Shown here piece by piece: positions 52,601 through 57,545 of a stretch of DNA of 64,000 nucleotides (positions are counted from its first letter, which is position 1; every line of letters begins with the position of its first letter). This DNA is from Semisulcospira habei (Eukaryota; Mollusca; Gastropoda; Semisulcospiridae). The translations under genes were made by a program, and so were the position numbers. The notes below the pieces were generated by a model. That model did no database searches, was not told the DNA's origin, and saw only the letters and a list, made by a program, of their open reading frames with translations. Location: contig BTPG01000002.1 in the NCBI GenBank assembly GCA_036245525.1, forward strand, positions 122,250,451 through 122,314,450, read 5' to 3'.

Positions 52601-52962
52601 CCAAACTGGAGCACAGGACATCTCCCCCACCCCCCTCCCCTACACATACATGTACCTTCCATTGAGCAACCCCGCCTAATCGCCACAATATGAGTAGGTG
52701 TCCTCATGAGGCTATGACTAGTACATTTCGTGGGAATTCAATGTCGATCGACTGCGCACAAAACAATACGTAACCAACGCCGCAACAAACTTAAGGTTGT
52801 ATAATTACCAAAAGTGTACTGGCTGGCAAGTTCTTTCGCTCCAGCATGTTGTGGGCCCCATCGTGGCTTGGCAGATCCATCACTGATCTGTGTATTGCTG
52901 TTGGGATCATCTTCCAACATAGAGTTATGGAGAATTTCTCCTTCTGTCTTCTTTACACCCAT
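22379..52962 (-). CDS. PEDS1: Plasmanylethanolamine desaturase, five coding exons
   Basis: The product is a membrane desaturase (TMEM189/Kua, CarF-like) that introduces the vinyl-ether double bond of plasmalogens in the endoplasmic reticulum. Coding exons on the minus strand are 52962-52809, 52263-52144, 34784-34693, 30630-30412 and 22639-22379. All junctions are GT-AG and the phases agree, giving 281 residues (human about 270). Seen in order: an acidic N-terminus, then [13 protein letters not shown] (about 34-46) as in vertebrate orthologues; hydrophobic segments at about 56-75, 81-103 and 180-193; HWAADTW (106-112); FREHHIDP (129-136); HKWSHT (197-202); and RKHHRIHH (222-229). These hold the conserved histidines of the di-metal site. 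No frameshift or stop is present, so the gene looks functional although its introns are full of transposons. Start choice: the ATG at 52962 has a purine at -3 and G at +4. Confidence 0.95.
22807..23100 (-). mobile_element. RTE-type LINE, 3' end fragment
   Basis: A minus-strand insertion between identical 14-bp copies CTTGTCAACATATA (22793-22806 and 23101-23114). It codes the last ~90 residues of an RTE RT in decayed frames ([40 protein letters not shown]). It ends in an A/T-rich tail (AAATAAATAAAAAATAAAG). It lies in PEDS1 intron 4. Confidence 0.87.
23150..23504 (-). repeat. Dispersed ~175-bp repeat, reverse, next to the 5' LTR
   Basis: TGACCCTTGACCT at 23292-23304 is a reversed DR1. A second unit has GTGACCTTGACCTTTGAG at about 23449. 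The LTR begins at its right edge. Confidence 0.6.
23505..23835 (+). repeat. 5' LTR, truncated and internally deleted
   Basis: TTTTTGTAATGCGTAGATTC at 23525 and the stretch 23595-23835 match the 3' LTR. It lacks the first ~330 bp and a 477-bp block equivalent to 29018-29494, which holds the LTR's TATA box. It ends in GTAACA before the primer-binding-like site. Confidence 0.82.
23839..23853 (+). other. Putative primer-binding site
   Basis: TGGCACCTCTGACGG begins three bases after the 5' LTR end. TGG at this position is the usual complement of a tRNA CCA end. I cannot assign the tRNA by eye. Confidence 0.45.
24076..25405 (-). mobile_element. I-group (Nimb-like) LINE fragment inserted in gag
   Basis: A 1.33-kb 5'-truncated minus-strand insertion, flanked by AAGAAAAGTGACGAG (24061-24075) and AAGAAAAGAGACGAG (25406-25420), a 15-bp duplication with one difference. 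The 3' end reads GGCGTTAAACCCAAATAACTAACTAA, the tail style of I/Nimb elements. The coding part is an RNase H domain plus a C-terminal region. Confidence 0.88.
24295..25405 (-). CDS. LINE RNase H domain ORF
   Basis: Open from the truncation point to TAA, about 369 codons. RNase H acidic residues are all visible: [35 protein letters not shown] and [15 protein letters not shown] (D-E-D-D). Downstream are the [13 protein letters not shown] and [19 protein letters not shown] motifs common at the end of such pol proteins. The reading frame continues 5' into the host gag sequence by chance. The role in the parent element is degrading RNA in the RNA:DNA hybrid. Confidence 0.83.
25515..25848 (-). mobile_element. 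385-type retroposon, short form, in gag
   Basis: Flanked by AGGCAGAGAAACA at 25502-25514 and 25849-25861 (13 bp, identical). On the minus strand it starts CCCAGGGTCACCCTGGTCAG and ends GGGACGTTAAGCAATGTACA with an (AATC)n-like tail. Length 334 bp; it lacks the extra 5' ~50 bp of the long form. Confidence 0.88.
26840..27572 (+). pseudogene. pol 5' part: protease and start of integrase
   Basis: Reads [20 protein letters not shown] then VLKDTSCS, an aspartic protease active-site region in which the usual D-T/S-G is DTS (AGT at 26958). Later [20 protein letters not shown] fits the second half of the protease. From about 27330 ([31 protein letters not shown]) it resembles the N-terminal part of a Ty3/gypsy integrase. 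Then a deletion joins to [12 protein letters not shown]. The frame ends at TAA 27570-27572, exactly where the family has the catalytic glutamate of the DDE core. Confidence 0.78.
27573..28467 (+). pseudogene. pol 3' part: integrase C-terminus, then RT start, then RNase H end
   Basis: [12 protein letters not shown] continues the integrase core end. After a frameshift near 27690, 250 codons are open: [16 protein letters not shown]; a helix-rich linker; [14 protein letters not shown]; and [11 protein letters not shown], the GPY/F domain of gypsy integrases. In the same frame follow [20 protein letters not shown] and RSKPYRLPY, the N-terminal edge of RT, then an abrupt join to GADYLSRTV and stop, the usual end of RNase H. 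RT and RNase H catalytic cores are deleted. Integrase lying before RT is the Gmr1-like arrangement. Confidence 0.78.
28480..28592 (+). repeat. Short tandem repeats between pol and 3' LTR
   Basis: Four imperfect ~32-bp units built around CAGTTTAAAGGGACATGTCT separate the pol stop from the LTR. The last unit ends in AAAGGAAT, the only candidate polypurine tract. Confidence 0.65.
28593..29737 (+). repeat. 3' LTR, about 1145 bp
   Basis: Starts TGTGAG after an AAAGGAAT purine run and ends GTAACA (TG...CA ends). It contains a CCGTTCTGATTGGTTGCG stretch, TATAAAAG at 29350 and AATAAA at about 29587, the expected promoter and polyadenylation parts. Confidence 0.8.
30412..30630 (-). CDS. PEDS1: PEDS1 coding exon 4
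   Basis: A 219-bp phase 0-0 exon (73 codons) between acceptor GATTTCAG and donor GTAGGT. It starts [20 protein letters not shown], nearly invariant in animal PEDS1, and ends in the hydrophobic [14 protein letters not shown]. It contains the paired His131/His132. Confidence 0.95.
30733..30873. repeat. Hairpin element in PEDS1 intron 3 (family E)
   Basis: Arms of about 46 nt, for example TTTGCTATACGGACCCTTGT against ACAAGGGTCCATGTAGCAAA, with about six mismatches and a 47-nt middle. Begins about 100 bp upstream of exon 4. Confidence 0.65.
30931..31200 (+). repeat. Possible LTR-element internal start with a tRNA-Leu-type primer site
   Basis: TGGTGTCAGAAGTGG at 30931 is the usual primer-binding site for several gypsy groups. 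It is followed by about 80 open codons without recognised domains. No LTR was found to its left. Weak. Confidence 0.3.
31785..31990. mobile_element. Family A MITE in PEDS1 intron 3, one arm shortened
   Basis: TTAACCCATCTGAGG at the left. The hairpin region 31889-31945 has a full left arm but lost about 12 nt of the right arm. Confidence 0.62.
32129..32719. mobile_element. Harbinger-like MITE
   Basis: Ends AGGCTGTTCTTAATT and AATTAAGAACAGCTC are inverted repeats and are flanked by TAA on both sides (32126-32128; 32720-32722), a target typical of PIF/Harbinger. The unit TTCTTAATTGGAC recurs inside (about 32207). No transposase. Confidence 0.65.
33385..33457. mobile_element. Family B hairpin, hit by a retroposon
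   Basis: AACAGGAGGCACAGATCATC on the left and GAGGATCTATACCTCTTGTA on the right. The 385-type retroposon inserted at its right end (33458). Confidence 0.62.
33458..34193 (-). mobile_element. 385-type retroposon, long form, split by a second copy
   Basis: Outer copy of a nested pair, flanked by TCTTGTAGTTGGG at 33445-33457 and 34194-34206 (13 bp). It begins (minus strand) with CCCACCCGGGTCTGCCCTGG. It landed at the edge of a family B hairpin MITE. No ORF of note. Confidence 0.87.
33723..34066 (-). mobile_element. 385-type retroposon, short form, nested
   Basis: Inserted in the outer copy and flanked by GGGTAGACA (33714-33722 and 34067-34075). Its 5' end is the same point (CCCAGGGTCACC) as the independent copy at 25848, so the short form looks like a real unit rather than random truncation. 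Confidence 0.85.
34293..34365. repeat. Family A hairpin, decayed
   Basis: TTCAAGGGTAGTGCCAGAT on the left and GGTGCTACCCTTGCAT on the right, with poor central pairing. In PEDS1 intron 3, just beyond the nested retroposons. Confidence 0.5.
34693..34784 (-). CDS. PEDS1: PEDS1 coding exon 3
   Basis: This 92-bp exon runs from acceptor TTGTTGCAG to donor GTAAGT. It encodes residues 93-122, including the strongly conserved [16 protein letters not shown] with the first histidine motif, and ends at PIVGK in phase 0. The 17-kb intron before it holds the two broken genes and most LINEs. Confidence 0.93.
34830..35060 (-). repeat. Dispersed ~175-bp repeat, reverse
   Basis: TCTCTGACCTTCCGTGACC and GTGGTCAACCAAATTAGCATG match the family. 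Immediately upstream of PEDS1 exon 3 in intron 2; the motif is imperfect. Confidence 0.52.
35430..36135 (+). repeat. Tandem duplication, each unit with a family B hairpin
   Basis: Two ~380-bp units (35430-35820 and about 35825-36135) share TCTTCTGAAAG, GT-rich tracts, a hairpin (35531-35586; 35919-35971) and GCGTGGTGATGGAGTT. Part of the unit (GATACAAAGCTGGCTAAC) recurs at 37556. Confidence 0.65.
36150..37995. repeat. Large inverted-repeat (foldback-like) region
   Basis: GAAGTAACAAGATAAAAATG at about 36231 is inverted at about 37903-37922. Further in, GTTTGGCGCC plus GT repeats pair with the AC-rich tract and GGCGCTTCGCGCC, and ACAAGCTTGAAA (36363) pairs with TTTCAAGCTTGT (37772). The middle holds two internal duplications (36680-36980 and 37150-37400). 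No ORF; edges are approximate. Confidence 0.5.
38468..39327 (+). pseudogene. Broken THAP-domain gene, two exons
   Basis: Exon 1 (to 38823, donor ATG|GTAAGCC) reads the parts of a THAP zinc finger in three frames: the first Cys pair in CVVGGCSNR, then W..F.RR and [11 protein letters not shown], then KPGAIPSI, which corresponds to the AVPTIF box. At least two frameshifts and a TGA after IPSI break it. Exon 2 (39106-39327, after a TTGTTCCAG acceptor) continues in phase as a charged 73-codon tail ending NDSYLSE. THAP proteins bind DNA and also include P-element-type transposases, so it may be a host gene relic or a domesticated or transposon-derived one. It lies inside PEDS1 intron 2 on the opposite strand. 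Confidence 0.6.
39839..40070. mobile_element. Family A MITE, old copy
   Basis: Starts TTAACCCATAACACTTGG and ends CATGTAATGAGTT. The central hairpin (39891-39981) is recognisable but heavily mutated. The surrounding 39330-40797 stretch shows no gene. Confidence 0.55.
40905..43150 (+). mobile_element. RTE-like LINE, 5'-truncated copy with a 107-bp flanking duplication
   Basis: This 2.25-kb copy begins within the linker after the endonuclease and ends GAAGTCAAGCCAAGAGAG. It is flanked by 40798-40904 and 43151-43257, which are the same 107 bp with about three differences. The family has an APE-type endonuclease, RT and a terminal C2H2-like finger (complete version in the copy at 43560). It is inserted just 3' of the stop codon of the P2X7-like gene. 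Confidence 0.88.
41014..43116 (+). CDS. LINE reverse transcriptase ORF, uninterrupted
   Basis: An open frame of 700 codons in the truncated LINE copy. RT motifs read in order: [15 protein letters not shown] (about 128), NYRGITLLS (about 192), FVDLTKAFD (about 263), [13 protein letters not shown] (about 319) and [10 protein letters not shown] (about 381, catalytic ADD intact). A C-terminal CSHCGRTC...SHEQAC finger follows at about 674-691. The endonuclease is missing because the copy is 5'-truncated, so it cannot move by itself. Related proteins are often labelled 'craniofacial development protein 2-like' or 'endonuclease-reverse transcriptase'; the clade (RTE-like) is my inference. Confidence 0.85.
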   Translation: MKKSAFRLVCSSLQRKLRDLQNEWWTRLAQRTQLCADNGDYRGFYEALKAVYGPRHLVQSPLRNANGQALLTDNTSILNRWSEYFQSLFSAERTVQEAVVLQIPQLPVKVELDEPPTAEETLTAIHQLKSGKAVGIDGILPEIWKHGGTALHNKLHDLFLCCWEEGTLPKDLRDAVVITLYKNKGEKSDCSNYRGITLLSIAGKILARLLLNRLVPAIAEDHLPEGQCGFRANRSTTDMVFVLRQLQEKCREQNKGLYETFVDLTKAFDTVSRQGMWQILERLGCPPKFLSMIVQLHEDQQGQVRLNNDLSEPFPILNGVKQGCVLAPTLFTIFFSMMLKQATVDLDDDDAVYIRYRLDGSLFRRLQAHTKTLDQPIRELLFADDAALVAHTERALQRITSCFADAAQLFGLEVSLKKTEVLHQPAPKTVYRPPHITIGESELKSVHQFTYLGCIITDAKLDKELDSRLAKANSAFGRLFKRVWHNQQLKTGTKISVYRAVVLTTLLYGSESWALYRSQLRLLERFHQRCLRTILGIHWSDYVTNVEVLEQAETVSIEALLLRTQLRWVGHVSRMEDHRLPKITLFGELATGHRDRGAPKKTYKDCLKKSLSACQIDHHQWSSLAVDRDTWRSTIYKAAVSFDDSRRASLKDKRLRRKNRDAATQNPGHTSPCSHCGRTCLSRIGLRSHEQACRRRGQLL
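43254..43417 (-). pseudogene. P2X7-like gene, exon 3 with a frameshift
   Basis: Acceptor TATGTTACAG joins in the right phase to exon 2 and reads [11 protein letters not shown]. It then must shift frame to read [16 protein letters not shown] and KIRERFP, ending DRN and TGA at 43256-43254. The exon length (164 bp) is one base away from keeping frame. Confidence 0.82.
44505..45665 (+). CDS. LINE endonuclease ORF (APE-type)
   Basis: 386 open codons beginning [17 protein letters not shown]. It shows the APE/exonuclease-phosphatase signature: [23 protein letters not shown] (about 160) and TDHRLV (about 250). The usual ID(Y/H) acidic residue before the last strand reads INYV here, which probably lowers activity. 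The frame leaves the RT frame at about 45590, where AAAAAAAAA suggests a slippage-type indel joining to the RT frame that starts by 45613. The role is first-strand nicking of target DNA in target-primed reverse transcription. Confidence 0.8.
   Translation: MRTTTGLKVACWNIRTMLDTADNGRRERRSALIAHELWRLNIDINELSEVRLPDEGSLQEFGAGYTLYWSGRPASERRPSGVGFMFKTSIAIKLENLPTGHSDCIMSMRLPLRHQQNVTLLSVYSPTLLAEPAEKDKFYTDLRSLLQSTPADDKVIILGDFNVRVGQDSEAWKGVLGKHGVGNCNDNGRLLLEFCAEQQLVITNTTFQQKESRKTTWMHPRSKHWHLINYVLVRQRDRSDVLLTRVMPSAECRTDHRLVRCKLRLRLKLKPKKRVPSKKKLDVASLQRDDVKAAFQTDLQRMLKDTADPADSSPETLWEQLKTAIAKSSAEVLGFARKRNKDCFDENDVEIQELLAKKKSRPPSSAFLPCEEVCLPPHLQQSPAQA
45613..48112 (+). pseudogene. LINE reverse transcriptase, disrupted copy
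   Basis: RT of the longer LINE copy. Pieces read in several frames: [58 protein letters not shown]; then, after the [16 protein letters not shown]; and the 3' part with [12 protein letters not shown] 20-bp deletion near 46136, a 2-bp deletion near 46405 and changes near 47525-47590 and 47690 shift frame. It is closely similar to the intact 41014-43116 ORF. Confidence 0.82.
46673..47090 (+). mobile_element. tRNA-headed SINE (family S1) inside LINE RT
   Basis: The head has a tRNA-like A box (TGGCGCAGTGG) and B box (GGTTCGATACC) near 46683-46736. A body with a C20 tract follows, then the tail GCGCCTATATAATAACGGTATTATTATTATT. The undisturbed sister LINE copy (near 42080) shows the empty site. 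Only a short duplication around TATC/CTC is visible. The tail resembles the 3' end of the CR1/L2-like LINE in this window. Confidence 0.85.
48707..48943 (-). pseudogene. P2X7-like gene, exon 2 with an in-frame stop
   Basis: Begins after acceptor CCTTCAG and ends at the strong donor GATGA|GTGAGT. It encodes CKCGCC, a second CC pair, then after a TAA at 48831-48829 continues in the same frame with [14 protein letters not shown] and AYYQMRQ. Similarity on both sides of the stop in one frame points to a recent nonsense change (or read error) rather than an exon edge. Confidence 0.83.
49029..49443 (-). mobile_element. tRNA-headed SINE (family S1), minus strand
   Basis: Reverse copy of the SINE at 46673. 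The head (GGGGCGGTCCGTGGCGCAGT) is at 49443 and the ATT-repeat tail at about 49029. It lies in the first intron of the P2X7-like gene. B box GGTTCGATTACGG is slightly decayed. Confidence 0.83.
49596..49643. repeat. A-homopolymer of about 48
   Basis: Ends in AGTAAAAAG. It could be the tail of a retroposed sequence, but nothing recognisable lies to its left. In the first intron of the P2X7-like gene. Confidence 0.8.
49875..50089 (-). pseudogene. P2X7-like gene, exon 1
   Basis: Open for 71 codons plus two bases to the donor CTG|GTAAGCC. The sequence is acidic and serine-rich ([20 protein letters not shown]) and carries PYMFEPL, a short motif usual near the start of these proteins. ATG could be 50089 or 50077. 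Splicing to 48943 makes the Trp of WCKCG. Confidence 0.8.
50974..51100 (-). mobile_element. tRNA-like SINE family S2, minus strand
   Basis: Reverse complement resembles 3244-3400 (GGGGAGCTGGGTTGCTCGGA, GGTAGAGCATTTGACTCTCA). The B box position is altered. It lies in PEDS1 intron 2. Confidence 0.62.
51390..51980 (-). repeat. Dispersed ~175-bp repeat, about three units
   Basis: CTTGTGACGCTTGACCTCTG, GTATCCTGTACCAAGTTTG and TCTGTGACCTTAACCTTTG mark successive units. A family C MITE (51734) lies within. In PEDS1 intron 2, close to exon 2. A related unit is at about 50440-50620. Confidence 0.6.
51734..51813. mobile_element. Family C MITE, 80 bp with TTAA ends
   Basis: TTAACCCTTTCGCTGTCAG on the left and TGACATCCAAAGGGTTAA on the right. 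The centre GATTTCTATAGGAATC matches the family. In PEDS1 intron 2, within a DR1-repeat stretch. Confidence 0.73.
52144..52263 (-). CDS. PEDS1: PEDS1 coding exon 2
   Basis: This 120-bp exon follows a CTGCAG acceptor and ends TGTGCAG|GTATGT. It encodes residues 53-91 and begins KRLQEII, with two hydrophobic stretches that match the first membrane-spanning region of the family. Both edges are in the phases required by exons 1 and 3. Confidence 0.92.
52809..52962 (-). CDS. PEDS1: PEDS1 coding exon 1
   Basis: Encodes residues 1-51 plus the first base of Gly52, ending at a GT donor (TTTG|GTAATT). The variable acidic head is followed by the conserved [13 protein letters not shown] block. The 545-bp intron that follows splits a glycine codon, and exon 2 restores the expected FGKRLQE reading. 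Confidence 0.92.
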
Positions 52963-53059
52963 TGCTGTGGTCTCTTTCGCTTCCCCGGTGGTCGACGGTC
53001 TGGTCAGAACGCAGTAATCAAGTGCAGATTATTTCAATGGCGGATATTAAATCCCAGCA

Positions 53060-55240
53060 TCATATTTAATTTTAGTCATAGACTATAACGATCAGAAATA
53101 ATTAACTGAGTGTTTACAAGCAACTGAGGGAACTAAAATAATTTTCACACGTTTCTTTAAAGAATCGTACGTTTGTTGCACTTCTAGTATGACCTCTGAC
53201 CTCACGCCGCGAAAGCGTGGTCATGACACGAACCACGTAAAGTAACTTTTTGTTATCTTGTGTTTACAACTCTGGATAACGTGTATTATTATCAAGCAGA
53301 CATACGTGTATACTTATGGAACTATTACGCACATGTAAAAAGTTCAAATTTCTATAGAATTGAAAGCTAACTGCCCGTCAGGCCAAGACTGAGCTACTTT
53401 TCCTTTTAGTTCTAGTGGGGTTGACTCGGTGATTGGGGAGGGCTCTGTGGTTTCAGTCTCCAGTGCAGCTGTGGGCTAGCCAGTTAAAGTAGTTTCTCTC
53501 GTAGATGTACCTAGTGCATTTGCACTCAAGGTGTTTGTACCCAGCATGCATACTCGACGAATCGGCGGGTGTTGCATTTGAGTGTTTGTTTTAACCCCCA
53601 AATCTACTTTATCTAATTTTTTTCCCCTTGAATGCTTGGCTGCACTAAACGTTTTGGTCCTGATTTCCACCACATTAGTCCCTGCAATCACTGTCTTTGT
53701 ACCTGCCATGTCAAGTCCTGTTCTGGCAGTCTTTGTACCCGTGCAGTCCACACTGGTAATATAAGTTTTGCAGTCAACTTGTGCAAGTAACAAGAAAGAT
53801 TGTTAAGACAGTTTAGAAATATGTAAACAGTGATATGCTTCTCTCATTACATTTTTGGTGAAAGCAAAGTGAGTATGCAGTTCTAACTCAGACTCCAAAA
53901 AGCCTAATCATTTTGATTGGATGGAATGTGAGCTCGCGCTCTTCTGGGTTTCTGTCCCCTTTTTTCCAGCAGAGCGGTTTGTTTGTTTATAATTGCTGTC
54001 ATCGCGTCTAATACACTATGGAAGGCAGGATTCTCATTAGCTTTCGCATCTGCGGGCACCATGAGGATCTATGTTTATTCCAGACAGGAGGTGTTTATTA
54101 TTGAGTGTATCAGGACAGTGTGATAGTGGTCCTTTCTACAGATGAGAAAAGGCATAGATCCTCTAGGGTACACCATGCAAGTTACAGGACCGTAACCCAT
54201 GAGAGTCTGTGCCTAAGTTTTGCTTTTTCAGTTCACCCAATTTTAATTTCCAGGCTGAGTGGGGGAAAGGGAGGGAGATGCGCTATTGTGGTTTGCAGTG
54301 AGTTTAAGTCATTTCTTTTGTTTTTCAGTAACCGTGCATCAATGACCTTATAAATGAACACACTTTTCCCCTCTCTTTTGTTCTGGTAAAGACAGAGTCG
54401 GGTTCACTACAGAATATACTTGAATCTGCTGAGGCACATATATACTTCTGAAACTCAGAAATTTAAAAGCCAGGTTACAAATTTAAAATATATACTGACA
54501 TGGGTTTGGACTGGGCTGTTATTTGGTTGAGGGCTGGGAGCCGCAGTACAAGGCTAAAGCCAGCCTTGAAGGCCGCTTTCAGTGGAACTGCTGTCAGATG
54601 GTACGGCAGAAGGTTCTCTGTTCTGTCTAATGTGCTGAACCTGTCAAGAAACATTCATTCCACCTTTACCTCATACTTTCATGAGGATAAATTATATATT
54701 CTTGTTTTTACATTAGATGGATGGCATTCACTGTTTAGCAATGTTCGCCTATAACCATAGACAAAACTCCCCAAGAGGCATAGATCTTCATGAGTTCCGT
54801 GCAGAGTGCGGGGGCTTGTGAGAAGCTAAATGTATTTCTGAGTCGAATTACCTTCATGCTGCTATGTTTAAGTAGTTTAATCGGGGTGTGGTGATGAAAA
54901 GAACACAGGCAAAACATCAACAGCTAGAAGAGTCATATATATGCTCTAGGAATAGGCGCGGTCATAAGAATCTGTATGTATCTTGGTGGCTAGTCTTGCC
55001 TTTATGCTGCTATGTTTATGCAGCCGGGATAAAATCGCGACCACCGAGCCCAAAACAAAACACCCATGGCTGTCAACACGCGCGAATCGACGACCCTTCC
55101 AGCTCTGCGGCGTAGAATAGCGTGATGCTCATGCTCCCTATAGGTTCACGGCAGTGCAAACTCGAGTCTGGAGACTAACTGTATGTATTTTAACAGTGCA
55201 TGGTCATCCTTTGTCGTCAACCATGGTAAATGTTAATGTT
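53060..55240. other. Upstream flank of PEDS1, no gene recognised
   Basis: Contains the presumed promoter side of PEDS1, fragments of family B hairpins (about 54040-54075, 54150-54170, 54758-54830) and a 105-codon minus-strand ORF (53793-53476) with a degenerate Thr/Lys/Thr repeat (GTKTARTG, GTKTVIAG) of unknown meaning. No TATA box can be assigned. Confidence 0.45.
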
Positions 55241-55249
55241 GTCATTTTT

Positions 55250-55780
55250 TCAGTGACTTAAATTCAAACTTGGCTCAAGGGTATTTAGTGTCAAGTCCTT
55301 TCAAACCCATTTTAGTGACCTCTCTCCATGGTCACAAGGATCAGTGTACAACTACAAGATAGCCATATTTTTTACAAACATAGTACTTTTCCCAAATACT
55401 ATTCACAATTTCAAAACCAGATTTGGTATAAAGATACCTGATGGTAAAACTTTTCTATACGTGCTAATTTAGATTACCCCTTGGAAAGGTCAAGGATCAT
55501 TAGAGATCAGGGGAAAAAATAGCCTTATTTTGATACAATTGTTTTTTCTCAAATACTATTCACATCTTCAGTTCCAAATTTGGTAAAGAGATAGCTGGTA
55601 GTAAGCTTTCCTATCCATACTAATTTGATGACTCCTCAGAAAGGTCAAGGGTCACAAGAGATAGGCAAATATATGCAAATTGCCAATATTATGGTACAAG
55701 TTTAGTATTTATCACCACTTTAGCAAACGTTTAAATCAAATTTGGCACAAGGTCTTTGATAAGGTCTTTCTCACCATTAG
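55250..55780 (+). repeat. Dispersed ~175-bp repeat, three units in tandem
   Basis: The clearest array: AATACTATTCACA recurs at about 55395 and 55553, CCAAATTTGGTA-like at 55580, and AAGGTCAAGGGTCACAAGAG at 55641 with DR1 at 55642-55654. Another unit follows at about 56090-56300. Confidence 0.65.
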
Positions 55781-56085
55781 CAGCTCAGTCTTGAGAGGCC
55801 ATGCTTGGTGCGCCCTGGGGCATCTGATTGAGTGTCAGTTTCTGTATCGTCGGCTGTGACTGAGGTAATTTGGGAGTGGCAGTCCTTGTTGCAACAGGGG
55901 TAGTTAAAAGATGATGGCATGGGAGCCGCAATACACTACATGCAGGCAGCTCTCTTCTCTTCAGCACGCAGGTTTCTTCTGTCATCAGCCTGCTTGGTGT
56001 TTTGTTTCACAGCATGCCACCAGGTGGAGTGATCATCAGCAGCTGTCTCCCAGCTGTTGGGATTGATACCTCAGACTTTCATGTC
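55770..56085 (-). mobile_element. LINE 3' end remnant
   Basis: The minus strand reads INPNSWETAADDHSTWWHAV and ADDRRNLRAEEKRAA, then CNKDCHSQI, a pattern like the end of RTE-type pol with its Cys-rich finger. Badly decayed; no tail or duplication seen. Confidence 0.5.
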
Positions 56086-57380
56086 CCACTTTCTAAGCAT
56101 ACTAATTTGGTTGACCCCTCGCAAAGGTCAGAGGTCAATGGGGGGGGGGGGGATTGACAAATATGAGATAAATGCATACATTTTGAGAAATGTAGATTTT
56201 GCTGGTACAAAAGTCAGCTCTTTACTTGTGTTAAGACACCTGAACACTTGCTCATTTCAGTGACCTGTTGGAAAGGTTGAGGCCTTAATGATCAGACTAA
56301 TTATGTGGATTGGTCATACACTGGAGCCATGGATTTTGCCATTCTTGGTACTCTTACTCGCACAAGACCTAAAATTCAAGGTGCAGTAAGAAAACTGAAC
56401 TGTTGTACTCCTGGTTAATGACTTCAAGCCTAGGTCCATTTCTTGGTGGAATTAAATATGTTGGGTCTAATTTAAATGCACTGAGTACACAAGTCAAACC
56501 ACACATTAGTCTGCGGCATATAATGCAATGTTCAAATAATTATGTGTGCATGGTCTGCAGACGCCAAACTAGAATTTTGGAGGGGCAGGGCGCTAGATTG
56601 GACCACAGGGGTATCCACTAAGGCAAGGGGCACTTCACACGTTCAAGAGGGCATAAGCTCCTCCCCCCCCCCCCCCCCCCCCCCCCCCATGGCTGTGCAG
56701 AACCACACTTTTAGTTAAAAGCGAGCGGGTGCCACTGAGTGCAAGATAAGCCTCTGTGGCTGTAGCCAGGCGTTGCACGCGCCTGGCCAGACAGACTGAA
56801 AGAACTGTTCGTGGTGCTAGAAGAGAGTGCGCTCTTCCATTACCCTAGTACTGTGTATACTTGCTCACAGCCGCCATGCTGTCAGTGCCAGCGCACTGCA
56901 GCGGAAATGCTGAAAAGTGTTATAGTATCTGAACATTCACAAAATGCTTTTTTCTCAAGAATGTCATTATGACATGAGTGTAAATTTGTAGCTGATAAAA
57001 TTTGCTTTCTTTTCATACAAAACATGCCCATACTGCTTACTACCAGCACACCTTCAAGAGCAGTTACATTTCATATTTGCAATACAATTGACACAAAAAA
57101 GCGCTAACTTTCAAGCTCAATCTGTTTTCCATCTAAGTTTTCTGTGGGATGAAAATTTGATGTATCTACACAGCATTCTAGCCTCTACTGTTATCACTTA
57201 CTAGAATTCCTGTTTCTTTCCTGCTAGAGCAACACTAGTGTCAGAAAGCACTCCACTGCTGAGAAGTTGGTAAACTGGTAATCTGTTGGGTCCATCAAGA
57301 CGATCAACACAACCATGCTGATCCCAGCATTTGTGCACTGTGTTTATACAGTACACTTGGGTTTACACAATAAATAACCA

Positions 57381-57545
57381 CTAACACAAGTAACAGGTCT
57401 TAAGCACACCACACTGGTTCCTTTATATTAACACGTACTAACACAAATAACAGGTCTGAAGCACATCACACTGTGCCTTTATATTGACACGAACACAGGT
57501 AACGGGTCTTAAGCATATCACACTGGTGGTTCCTTTATATTAACA
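57381..57545 (+). repeat. Three-unit tandem repeat (~55 bp)
   Basis: CTAACACAAGTAACAGGTCT with CACTGGTTCCTTTATATTAA repeats at 57381, 57438 and 57491. The surrounding 56300-59440 stretch otherwise shows no gene. Confidence 0.75.

Noticed and set aside
53476..53793. 105-codon minus-strand ORF upstream of PEDS1
   Set aside because: A weak Thr/Lys repeat only, no splice sites that I trust and no family match; left as undetermined.
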